DNA of 50,594 nt from a virus. The stretch is from positions 1-50,594 of IMG/VR virus record IMGVR_UViG_3300044984_002789. One strand, given 5' to 3'. A model generated the notes under the pieces. That model had not been told where the DNA came from. It made no database searches and saw only the letters and a program-made list of their open reading frames with translations. A program made the position numbers and the translations under genes. This document shows, one piece after another, positions 9,458 through 16,521 of this stretch; position 1 is the first letter of the stretch; each line of letters opens with the position of its first letter.

Positions 9458-10092
9458 GATTACATGAAGTTATAGATGCAACTGATTTATCACATATTGT
9501 TGAAACTATTAGACAGCATTGTGGACCGTATATTGAAATACTAAAGCAAAATAACGGTGATTGCTTGTTTAGAGGTAGTAATAGCGGTAAAGCCTATCCA
9601 GGTCATATTAACTTAATTAAACCTAGATTAGATAGAACTCCATTAGATACGCCTAGATTAATACATAAGTTTTTAAATCAAGAGTTTCAAACAAAATTTC
9701 ATTTTCCGTTCCGTAATGGAATATTTGCCACAGGTAATCAACCACGTGCAGCTGGATATGGTTCCGTCAGCGTAGTGTTTCCAGTAGGTGAATTAAATTT
9801 CATCTGGAGCCCTAAGATAGAAGATCTGTTTGCTGTTGTTGACACTACAATTGCTAACTTGGGAGATGGTACAGCGTTTGATTCAGATGAGGATCGTTTA
9901 GATAATACTTTACCTGTTAGTGACTACAACAATAAGCTGCTGCTTGATAAACTCAATCAATATATTAATACCTATACAAATAAAGATTTACTTGCAGCTA
10001 CTGCCAGTGATCACGAAATAATGTTTGCAAATGATTGCTATATGGTTAGTATCTATGATTATGGAAAAGTAGTTCAGGAGTTAACAAAATGA
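9454..10092 (+). CDS. Tagged ADP-ribosyltransferase-like protein, paralog 2
   Basis: It starts with GTG overlapping the previous stop as GTGA, giving MRLHEVIDATD (212 aa). Conserved blocks appear in the same order as in the first paralog: HCGPYIEILK, LFRGSN, RTPLDTPRLIHK, FPFRNGIFATG, FPVGELNFIWSP and, near the end, SDHEIMF. The Arg of LFRG, the FAT(S/G) strand and the Glu of HEIM are retained. It has about 20 extra residues between the IWSP block and the C-terminal Glu. It overlaps the next gene by 4 bases (ATGA). Function is inferred only from motif order and from comparison with T4 Alt. Confidence 0.45.
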   Translation: MRLHEVIDATDLSHIVETIRQHCGPYIEILKQNNGDCLFRGSNSGKAYPGHINLIKPRLDRTPLDTPRLIHKFLNQEFQTKFHFPFRNGIFATGNQPRAAGYGSVSVVFPVGELNFIWSPKIEDLFAVVDTTIANLGDGTAFDSDEDRLDNTLPVSDYNNKLLLDKLNQYINTYTNKDLLAATASDHEIMFANDCYMVSIYDYGKVVQELTK

Positions 10093-10682
10093 AACTAAAT
10101 GAAATTCTTAATAATGATAATCATAGCATCGATGAAATTGTAGCAATATTAAAACGTGATTGTGCTCCAATTATTGCGGAGTATAATAACGTTGGGGTGC
10201 CATTATCTCGAGGAATACAAGATAGCAATATACCACCAATGACCGTTATTCATCCATCACTAGATAGTAGAAGTCCTAAAGATACTAATATAACGGTTCA
10301 TAATTATATTAACAATTACTTTACTAAGCATGCTGGGTTACCATTCCGTAATGCGATCTTTGCAACCTCTGATTGGGAAGTTGCAGAAGTTTATGGTGAA
10401 GCATATGTGTTGTTTCCTATTGGACCATTAAAGTACTTGTGGAGCCCTCAAGTAGGTGATTTGTACGATACAGTGTCAAAGCTCGAATCTAGTAAAGATG
10501 CAGATCCAGCAAAAAAATATGATCAACAATTCTATCAAAAATTAGATCAATATCTTTCAACATATATATCTAAGAACCTCCACGCAGCATTAGAAGATGG
10601 TAGTGAAGTTATGATCGCTAATAACTGTTACGTGGTCACAATGGACTTATGGTTTGATCATTTAGAAGAGGCACTCTCATGA
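10089..10682 (+). CDS. Tagged ADP-ribosyltransferase-like protein, paralog 3
   Basis: Third paralog (197 aa), starting MKLNEILNNDN at an ATGA overlap. Blocks: RDCAPIIAEYN, LSRGIQ (the Phe of LFRG is replaced, Arg kept), SPKDTNITVHNYIN, LPFRNAIFATS, FPIGPLKYLWSP..GDLYD and GSEVMIANNCYVV. It is the most diverged of the three by eye. The candidate catalytic Arg, Ser/Thr and Glu are all present. The ATGA overlap with the kinase gene suggests the four proteins are made together in fixed proportion. Confidence 0.45.
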   Translation: MKLNEILNNDNHSIDEIVAILKRDCAPIIAEYNNVGVPLSRGIQDSNIPPMTVIHPSLDSRSPKDTNITVHNYINNYFTKHAGLPFRNAIFATSDWEVAEVYGEAYVLFPIGPLKYLWSPQVGDLYDTVSKLESSKDADPAKKYDQQFYQKLDQYLSTYISKNLHAALEDGSEVMIANNCYVVTMDLWFDHLEEALS

Positions 10683-11407
10683 AATTATATGACATATTAT
10701 CAGAAGGAATCTACGACAAAGGTATTTTTAAGTGCTTATTCCTAGGTGGTATTCCTGCTAGTGGAAAAAGCACAATCGTGAAAGATATTATTCAAGAACT
10801 AACTGTATCACATAGCATTAAACCACGTGTATTAGATTACGATAAATTTTATGAATACTTGAGCAAGAAGCATGATGTACCTATTAGTACAAGCGCTGAA
10901 GTTGAAGCTCCAGGAGCAGTATCAATTCAAAATAGAACTAAAGAGTTAATGTCATCACAACTTGAGTTATACCTAACCAGTATGCTACCAGTTATTATTG
11001 ACACTACTGCATCTAATGTTCATAGTACCATCGTACGTATGCGTAGACTACGCCAATACGGTTATGATGTAATGATGTTATATAAAGAATCTGAATTAGA
11101 GCGATCATTAACTCGGGCTGAATCACGTAGACGTTTTGTGCCACCAGAGTATATTAAAGATACGCACGAATCAAAACCTAGAACGATTGAAAAGATGCAA
11201 AAAGTGTTTAATAATGCACACTATCCGTTGCAAATACTAGGTGTAGATGAGGAGGTGGCGACTGTAATGCCTGCTATAGTACAATTCTTTACTAGTCCAA
11301 TACGTAATCCTATTGGCTTGCAGCAGGTTGATAGTCTAAAATCTGCAGAACGTAAATATATTATACGTGGGCAGACTCCTCCAGTTGATTGGTATGGAAA
11401 ATATTAA
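10679..11407 (+). CDS. Tagged P-loop kinase, zeta-toxin/AAA_33-like
   Basis: The 242-residue protein begins MKLYDILSEG, with L-S-E at residues 7-9, as in the tagged set. A Walker A motif GGIPASGKST lies near residues 23-32. It is followed by VLDYDKF (probable substrate Asp), VIIDTT (Walker B-like strand) and an Arg-rich lid (RAESRRRF). This is the layout of the small-molecule and RNA kinase family that includes zeta toxins and PNK-type kinases; the substrate cannot be told from sequence. It is the last gene of the four-gene coupled operon and converges on the next gene with a 4-base overlap. It could be an injected effector given its tag. Confidence 0.6.
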   Translation: MKLYDILSEGIYDKGIFKCLFLGGIPASGKSTIVKDIIQELTVSHSIKPRVLDYDKFYEYLSKKHDVPISTSAEVEAPGAVSIQNRTKELMSSQLELYLTSMLPVIIDTTASNVHSTIVRMRRLRQYGYDVMMLYKESELERSLTRAESRRRFVPPEYIKDTHESKPRTIEKMQKVFNNAHYPLQILGVDEEVATVMPAIVQFFTSPIRNPIGLQQVDSLKSAERKYIIRGQTPPVDWYGKY

Positions 11408-11658
11408 TGAATTTTTCCAAATTGATGTTCAAATGATGCTTCGTCGTATAGCACAGATTGAATAGTACCAGATCCAGTAGGCCATACAACTACGTATTCA
11501 CCTAACGCAGCCTCTTCTTCACCTACATATAATGATTTTGAACCATCATATATAAGAGTGTTTTCTAAATTAAATTGAGCCGTCATATCATAAATGGCTT
11601 GATAGTTATTACCATTCCATTTTACAGCAGTTACCGTGTGCTTAAAAGCGTATTGCAT
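11404..11658 (-). CDS. Small hypothetical protein
   Basis: The upstream ATG at 11670 is out of place because its own second codon supplies the Shine-Dalgarno: GGAG lies 6 bases before the ATG at 11658, so the product starts MQYAFKHTV (84 aa). It is a soluble, slightly acidic protein with Trp-Asn-Gly-Asn and a Gly-rich strand (VVWPTGSGTIQ). It resembles short phage proteins of unknown function that I cannot name. A late-like AATAAATA box lies about 34-41 bases upstream. Confidence 0.6.
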   Translation of the reverse strand: MQYAFKHTVTAVKWNGNNYQAIYDMTAQFNLENTLIYDGSKSLYVGEEEAALGEYVVVWPTGSGTIQSVLYDEASFEHQFGKIH

Positions 11659-11691
11659 ACATAGCTCCATAAATCTAAAGTGTATATTATA

Positions 11692-11699
11692 TATTTATT
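11692..11699 (-). promoter_or_regulatory. Late-type promoter box (AATAAATA, minus strand)
   Basis: On the minus strand this reads AATAAATA, one mismatch to TATAAATA. It is 33 bases before the ATG of the small gene ending at 11658 and lies back to back with the host-type promoter for the RNA repair gene. Confidence 0.3.
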
Positions 11700-11721
11700 C
11701 CATATAACATGCACGTATAAC

Positions 11722-11750
11722 TTGATTTATAATTGCAGGTGTACTATAAT
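11722..11750 (+). promoter_or_regulatory. Sigma70-like promoter for the HD-Pnk gene
   Basis: TTGATT (11722-11727), a 17-base spacer and TATAAT (11745-11750), followed by ATATTATTTTTT. It lies 28 bases before the ATG at 11779. The same arrangement recurs before the RNA ligase at 13144. Confidence 0.75.
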
Positions 11751-11778
11751 ATTATTTTTTTTTATCGTGGTGATTATT

Positions 11779-12900
11779 ATGGACACAAATCAAAAAGTAG
11801 AGTGGTTGCAAATAGAATTCCCTAAGTTGTGGAGTGATATGGAGAACAGTAATCACCATTTTAATGCAACTACATTAAACCCATATCACCTAGAGGGTCG
11901 TGTGAGTACTCATACACTGATGGTGGCTAAAATAGCTGAATTATATAATGAAGATGATATTGTACAATGGGCTGCATTGCTACATGATATCGGCAAACCA
12001 TCAGCTCGTATCGAGATTCCAGAAAAAACACGTGCTAGATTTGTACAACATGAATCGATTAGCATGTTTTTAGCGATTGATATATTAAATAGAACAGATA
12101 TGTCAACAGAAGATAAAATAATGACTCTGCGTACTATAGCTGGTCACAGTTTACTATTTGATTTAGTATTAATTGAAGATAATGACCTCGTGCTAGATGA
12201 AAAAGCTCTTACTATCTTTGAAGGTGAACGTACGTTTTTATCGTATGTTAGTCGAATTACTCGATGCGACACACTCGGTAGATTTGCAAAAGGTGCTGAT
12301 GCTCGAACTAAATTAGGTGAATTAATAGTTAACCGCACACAAACAATTGTTGATCGGTTAGTTGATAAACCTGATATTAATATTACTAAAAATAGATTAA
12401 CTATACTATGTGGTCTACCTGGTAGCGGTAAATCTTCATACATTGAAACGTTACCTGCAGATACAATTGTTATCTCCAGAGATAACGTGCTTGAAGCTAT
12501 TGCAGCTCGTATGAACATTACATACAATGAAGCGTTTCACTTACAAGCTAATGATAAGCAAGTTAAAACCGCTATCGATGATGAAATTGCTAGAGTAGTT
12601 CAGTCCGCTAAATCAACTAATGCAAACGTGGTTGTCGATATGACTAATTTGAGCAAAAAATCAAGACGTCGTTGGATTGGTCAGTTTGGTAAACATTATA
12701 GAGTTGAGTGCATACTATTTTTAACTGGTATGTCAGAACTTGCACGGCGCAATGAAATTAGAAGTCAAGCTGGTAAATCTATAAGTGATGATGTATACTT
12801 ACATATGATGAAATCGTTTACACTACCTATGTATAATGAAGGAATATCTCGCATTGAATATAGGTTATTTGAAGGGAATACAAATGCAACAACACATTGA
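11779..12900 (+). CDS. HD-Pnk: HD-domain phosphoesterase fused to 5'-OH polynucleotide kinase
   Basis: The frame is open further upstream but that part overlaps the promoter; ATG 11779 with GGTGATT in front is the start (373 aa). Residues about 40-170 are an HD domain: H45, the HD pair at 69-70 (LLHDIGK), H91 and a later Asp in TRCD. Residues about 205-365 are a PNK-type kinase: Walker A GLPGSGKS (212-219), SRD (233-235), then VVVDMTN and an Arg-rich stretch. The same domain order occurs in the characterised bacterial HD-Pnk of Runella slithyformis, where HD removes 2',3'-cyclic or 3' phosphates and the kinase phosphorylates 5'-OH ends. It would prepare broken RNA for the ligase encoded 0.3 kb downstream, replacing the kinase-phosphatase PseT used by T4. 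Confidence 0.82.
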   Translation: MDTNQKVEWLQIEFPKLWSDMENSNHHFNATTLNPYHLEGRVSTHTLMVAKIAELYNEDDIVQWAALLHDIGKPSARIEIPEKTRARFVQHESISMFLAIDILNRTDMSTEDKIMTLRTIAGHSLLFDLVLIEDNDLVLDEKALTIFEGERTFLSYVSRITRCDTLGRFAKGADARTKLGELIVNRTQTIVDRLVDKPDINITKNRLTILCGLPGSGKSSYIETLPADTIVISRDNVLEAIAARMNITYNEAFHLQANDKQVKTAIDDEIARVVQSAKSTNANVVVDMTNLSKKSRRRWIGQFGKHYRVECILFLTGMSELARRNEIRSQAGKSISDDVYLHMMKSFTLPMYNEGISRIEYRLFEGNTNATTH

Positions 12901-13147
12901 CGGTATTAATAATCTAACTAATTTATATGATGAATCGCTGAGAGCTAGAGCACTGCAATGGCTTGACCGGTATACAGACGCATCTATCACACGTATCTGT
13001 ACTACTGAGGACGGGTGCATCTGTATTGAATATAACTTAGATGATTTATACCATCAATGTGTCGTATTTGAGACAAAAAGACTTATCATGTGGAACACGG
13101 TAGGTAACGTTCGTAAGAATTATCGCAGAGTACAATATTTAACTTGA
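12884..13147 (+). CDS. Small hypothetical protein between HD-Pnk and RNA ligase
   Basis: A longer frame begins at 12836, but the ATG at 12884 follows GAAGGG closely, giving MQQHIDGINN (87 aa) with a 17-base overlap of the HD-Pnk end. It has an acidic C-terminal half with strands (CICIEYNLDDLYHQCVVF) and no motif I recognise. Its position, coupled to HD-Pnk, suggests a shared role or expression, but nothing more can be said. Confidence 0.6.
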   Translation: MQQHIDGINNLTNLYDESLRARALQWLDRYTDASITRICTTEDGCICIEYNLDDLYHQCVVFETKRLIMWNTVGNVRKNYRRVQYLT

Positions 13148-13172
13148 CTTAACACTATAATTGTACTATAAT
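13144..13172 (+). promoter_or_regulatory. Sigma70-like promoter for the RNA ligase gene
   Basis: TTGACT (13144-13149), 17 bases, TATAAT (13167-13172). The -35 box overlaps the last codon and stop of the preceding gene. The stretch GTACTATAATATTATTTT is nearly the same as in the promoter at 11722. Confidence 0.78.
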
Positions 13173-13211
13173 ATTATTTTAAAGCAATCAATTAAATCAA
13201 AAGGTGCATAA

Positions 13212-14333
13212 ATGACTTTTCCAATTATTAATAATATCAACGACTTACTACCACATATCAGCGATAAGTCTGAAATTAACGTAGTTACACATGAAAATGG
13301 TTGTACAGTAATTAGCTATATGTTTCAAGATCGAGATACATTTGCCGGTGAAAACGCAGAGTGGGCTCGTGAATGTAGAGGTATCACATTTGACGCAGAA
13401 GGTAATGTTGCATCGAGAACATTTCATAAATTCTTTAATGTAAACGAGCGTCCTGAAACAAAAGAAGAAGTTATTGACTGGAATGATATTCAATCAACTT
13501 ATGATAAGCGTGATGGGTCAATGATTTCACCTGTACGCATTAATGATAAGATTGTTTTTAAAACTAAAAAGAGTTTTGATAATGAAATTAGTCAGAACGT
13601 AAACGCTATATTTAATGATGAGTCTCCTGAATATCGATTAAGTGAGTATCTATTAACTCAAGAAATTAAAGCTACTCCAATTTTTGAATATACCGCACCT
13701 AGTAATCGTATTGTATTAAAATACGATGAAGTAAAGCTAACATTATTAGCTGTACGTGAGAATATTACTGGTATGTATTGGACTTATAGTGAGCTTCTTG
13801 AGCTATGTAATAAATTATTTCGTACTATCAACCTAGTAGATAGATTTTCAGTTGATACTAATGATGTAAATTGGCTAGGAAAATTAAAAGATGTACTAGC
13901 CTCAGCTGAAAATTTTGAAGGCTATGTTTTTGAAACAAGTACAGGTGAGCGATATAAATGGAAATGTGCTTGGTACGACTTACTACATCATAACTGCACA
14001 TTTACAACTGAACGTAATATCGCGGAAATGGTTGCAGATGAAAAAGTAGACGATTTTAAAGCTTATTGTGTCAGCATTGGTGATACAGAACTGTTTAATA
14101 AAGTAGAAGCTATTGAAACCCGCGCGGTTAACTTATTACGAGATCTTACACTTGCAGTTGATGCTACAGTAGTAATTGATAGTGGGCTAGAAGTTAAAGA
14201 TTTTTGCTTAAAGCATAAAGATAATCCATTGTTTCATTTAATGATTGCTGCATTTAGGCATAAAGAAGTTAACTATATTGATTACTTTAAAAAGTACGTA
14301 CTAAATATTGAATTTAGTGCAGACACCATTTGA
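13212..14333 (+). CDS. RNA ligase, T4 Rnl1-like
   Basis: The 373-residue protein (T4 Rnl1 has 374) carries the nucleotidyltransferase motifs in order. These are the upstream ARECRG strand, motif I K-R-D-G-S with the adenylated lysine at residue 99 (the same number as T4 Rnl1 Lys99), motif IIIa/III near TPIFEYTAP, motif IV EGYVF and motif V YKWKCAWY. The start at 13212 has AAGGTG 6 bases upstream. Rnl1-type ligases seal 3'-OH/5'-phosphate RNA breaks, classically tRNA cut by host anticodon nucleases. Together with HD-Pnk this makes a complete heal-and-seal pair. The stop codon overlaps the -35 box of the next promoter. Confidence 0.88.
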   Translation: MTFPIINNINDLLPHISDKSEINVVTHENGCTVISYMFQDRDTFAGENAEWARECRGITFDAEGNVASRTFHKFFNVNERPETKEEVIDWNDIQSTYDKRDGSMISPVRINDKIVFKTKKSFDNEISQNVNAIFNDESPEYRLSEYLLTQEIKATPIFEYTAPSNRIVLKYDEVKLTLLAVRENITGMYWTYSELLELCNKLFRTINLVDRFSVDTNDVNWLGKLKDVLASAENFEGYVFETSTGERYKWKCAWYDLLHHNCTFTTERNIAEMVADEKVDDFKAYCVSIGDTELFNKVEAIETRAVNLLRDLTLAVDATVVIDSGLEVKDFCLKHKDNPLFHLMIAAFRHKEVNYIDYFKKYVLNIEFSADTI

Positions 14334-14358
14334 TTTTTATGTTAAAATATACTACAAT
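14330..14358 (+). promoter_or_regulatory. Sigma70-like promoter before the zinc-finger/nucleotidyltransferase genes
   Basis: TTGATT (14330-14335, overlapping the ligase stop), 17 bases, TACAAT (14353-14358). It lies 32 bases before ATG 14391. Confidence 0.65.
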
Positions 14359-14390
14359 AGTATTTTAAATCAATTATAAAGAGGTTTAGA

Positions 14391-14615
14391 ATGCTTTGTA
14401 GTATATGCGGAGATGATACCGCGGTATCGTTTGAAGATCTAGAGATTTTTGAACATAGAGGTGTAGTTAAAGAGCTACCGTCGTATTTTAGTGAGTGCGA
14501 TCAATGCGGTTTATTTGCTACACAGTTACAAATAAACAAAAATGCTGCAATTACTCGTAAGTTTCATGAAGATGTAAATAAAATGTTCTTACGTTATGCA
14601 AACGTTATTTTTTAA
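14391..14615 (+). CDS. YgiT/MqsA-type zinc-finger protein
   Basis: 74 residues with C-x-x-C at the N-terminus (CSICG) and C-x-x-C after the strand (SECDQCG). A central EHRG element separates them, as in the zinc-binding N-terminal domain of MqsA/YgiT-like antitoxins. No DNA-binding helix-turn-helix half is present, so it is the zinc domain alone plus a helical tail. GAGG lies 6 bases before the ATG. In bacteria such domains bind partner proteins; here the partner is unknown. Confidence 0.6.
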   Translation: MLCSICGDDTAVSFEDLEIFEHRGVVKELPSYFSECDQCGLFATQLQINKNAAITRKFHEDVNKMFLRYANVIF

Positions 14616-14627
14616 ATGGTGAATACT

Positions 14628-14828
14628 ATGGTAGTTAACGACCAAAACTTAAATAGTAAAATTAGTAGATCTGCTATGATATCAGAACTAGAACTTAAAC
14701 AAATTATGTCCGATCGCAGTATGTGTCACGCAGAAAGCGTTGCACGTGACACCCCATCTAAAAGTACTGCTCGTATGCAACAAGCGTTAGACTTTAAGTT
14801 TGATGAAATCTTTAGGAACAGTAAATGA
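14628..14828 (+). CDS. Small hypothetical helical protein
   Basis: An in-frame ATG at 14616 exists, but GGTGA ends 5 bases before the ATG at 14628, which I prefer (66 aa). The product is charged and helical with a Ser/Arg-rich middle. It overlaps the nucleotidyltransferase gene by 4 bases (ATGA), so it is probably translated with it. No family recognised. Confidence 0.5.
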   Translation: MVVNDQNLNSKISRSAMISELELKQIMSDRSMCHAESVARDTPSKSTARMQQALDFKFDEIFRNSK

Positions 14829-15757
14829 ATATTATAGTTGAAACATTGTTCGGTAGTCACTTGTACGATTTAGACACACCTAACTCCGATAAGGATTATA
14901 AGGGTGTAATTTTACCTACTGCTAGTGAAATTTTATTAGGTAAAGCAAGCTATCACGTCGACAAGAGCACCAGCAATCATTCTGGTAAAAATACTAAAGA
15001 TGATATTGATCGTACATTTTACTCATTAAGTTACTTTATTGATCTTGCGTGTAAAGGTGAAACGGTTGCACTTGATATGTTGCATGGTGGTGTAGATAAA
15101 CGTATTGTCACCAGTGATATCTGGGATTTTCTTGTGAGTAATCGCCATCGATTTTATACAAAATCAATGAAGTCATATATTGGATACGTACGTAAACAAG
15201 CAGCTAAATATGGCATTAAAGGCTCACGGATTGGTGAGTTAGAAAAACTCATTGACTACCTTAAAAACCACGACGCTAACTTAGTTGTTGAAGATATGTA
15301 CTTTCCAATAAATGACTTTGGAAAGTGGATCGACTACAAAGGTAACAGATACTATGAATTTGCTGGTAGTAAGTTTCAAGACAATCTAAAAATTAAGTAT
15401 ATGCTAGATACGCTTGAAAAAATTTATGCAAATTATGGAGAGCGTGCTAAATTAGCAAAAGAAAATCTTGGAGTTGATTGGAAAGCTGTGTCGCACTGCT
15501 TACGTGCCGGATATCAAGCTCGAGACATCTTTACTAAAGGTTACTTTGAATATCCACTAGATGAAACAGATTTTCTGATAAAGGTTAAAGCTGGTGAGCT
15601 AGATTTCTTGACGGAGGTCGAACCAGAAATTGAACGAATCACTAAAGAAACATTAGCGTTATCAGATGAATCTACGCTACCGCAAGACGTAGATCGCGAA
15701 TTTTGGAATACAGTTATTGAGACTATACATCTTGATATTGTAAAAAAGACATTGTAA
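14825..15757 (+). CDS. Predicted nucleotidyltransferase (COG3541/YcgL-like)
   Basis: The 310-residue protein opens with FGSHLYDLDTPNSDKDYKG. This is the GS(H)LY...SDxDYxG motif of COG3541 predicted nucleotidyltransferases, in which the Ser and the two Asp residues form the polymerase-beta-like active site. The middle contains a conserved helical region (YIGYVRKQAAKYG). Members occur in many T4-like phages, often near RNA ligases. The substrate is unknown, and tRNA or RNA ends are a reasonable guess here because of the neighbouring repair enzymes. It is coupled to the preceding small gene by ATGA. Confidence 0.75.
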   Translation: MNIIVETLFGSHLYDLDTPNSDKDYKGVILPTASEILLGKASYHVDKSTSNHSGKNTKDDIDRTFYSLSYFIDLACKGETVALDMLHGGVDKRIVTSDIWDFLVSNRHRFYTKSMKSYIGYVRKQAAKYGIKGSRIGELEKLIDYLKNHDANLVVEDMYFPINDFGKWIDYKGNRYYEFAGSKFQDNLKIKYMLDTLEKIYANYGERAKLAKENLGVDWKAVSHCLRAGYQARDIFTKGYFEYPLDETDFLIKVKAGELDFLTEVEPEIERITKETLALSDESTLPQDVDREFWNTVIETIHLDIVKKTL

Positions 15758-15777
15758 TGAATTGGAGACATTTTGAT

Positions 15778-16515
15778 ATGGGTATGTTTGACACTACAAC
15801 GCTGCACTGCCCTAAATGTGGTACAGGTAACCAGATACAATCTAAAGGTGGTGATTGCGTACTTGCTGAATACGAACGCTTTGAACAGACACCCATTGAT
15901 GTACTGGCTGGCCTATTAGAGGCTAATAAGGTAATTACATGTACACATTGTGATACACCTTACCGTGTAAAAGCTCAATTTAATGTTACAGCTACTAACA
16001 TTGTGTCTGAATTAATTACTTGGATAGAAGAAACAGATAGTAGATTAGCTAATAAGCTTGCACCTACAGTTATTGATGATGCATATACTTTTGTACAAAC
16101 ATACTCATTATTTTCAATACCGTTAATGGCATCTATTGATGGTAATATTACGCTTATATGGAAACTAGCAGATAGTGATAAATTATCTGTTACCTTTACT
16201 GGTAACCAGCAATACAATGTGCAGCTCGTTGTTAATAATGAGTTACTGGATGATACATTGAACATAGATCAAACATTGCCGTCTTATGTTATGATACAGC
16301 TACCATGGATTAATCATTTTTCAATTCGCGATAATGATGTAGTAAGCCATATAGGTACCGCGTTTGCCAATAATCGAATAGCATCAGTTAACTTTCATCA
16401 TACCCATGTAGTACTTAAAGATCTTGCTGATAAGCTAAGTGAAATTTATTCGGTATGGGATGAAAAATATATTTCATCCCATTTGTATTTTATTAACGCG
16501 GCTAGTATGGAATAA
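15778..16515 (+). CDS. Zinc-ribbon phage protein (MGMFDT family)
   Basis: The frame is open from the ATG at 15757, but GGAG at 15763-15766 fits ATG 15778, giving MGMFDTTTLHCPKCG, a start I know from related phage proteins (245 aa). CPKCG and CTHCD form a zinc ribbon within the first 65 residues. The rest is an acidic alpha/beta region with no known motif. An 11-bp perfect hairpin lies inside its last codons, and its stop codon abuts that of the convergent gene. Function unknown. Confidence 0.6.
   Translation: MGMFDTTTLHCPKCGTGNQIQSKGGDCVLAEYERFEQTPIDVLAGLLEANKVITCTHCDTPYRVKAQFNVTATNIVSELITWIEETDSRLANKLAPTVIDDAYTFVQTYSLFSIPLMASIDGNITLIWKLADSDKLSVTFTGNQQYNVQLVVNNELLDDTLNIDQTLPSYVMIQLPWINHFSIRDNDVVSHIGTAFANNRIASVNFHHTHVVLKDLADKLSEIYSVWDEKYISSHLYFINAASME
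16455..16482 (+). terminator. Hairpin with T-rich tail inside the 3' end of a gene
   Basis: ATGGGATGAAA (16455-16465), loop AATATA, TTTCATCCCAT (16472-16482), then TTGTATTTTATT. The 11-bp stem is perfect. It acts, if at all, as a terminator of + strand transcription even though it lies about 30 bases before the stop codon. Confidence 0.5.
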
Positions 16516-16521
16516 CTAGCC
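16500..16521. terminator. Hairpin spanning both stop codons of a convergent gene pair
   Basis: GGCTAGT (16500-16506), 8-base loop, ACTAGCC (16515-16521). The + strand TAA and the minus strand TAG stops are adjacent inside it with no spacer. The tail AGCTTTTG on the + strand is only weakly T-rich. Confidence 0.35.

Noticed and set aside
12144-12527. Minus-strand frame of 127 codons inside HD-Pnk
   Set aside because: It lies fully within a gene with catalytic motifs on the other strand and has no ribosome site.
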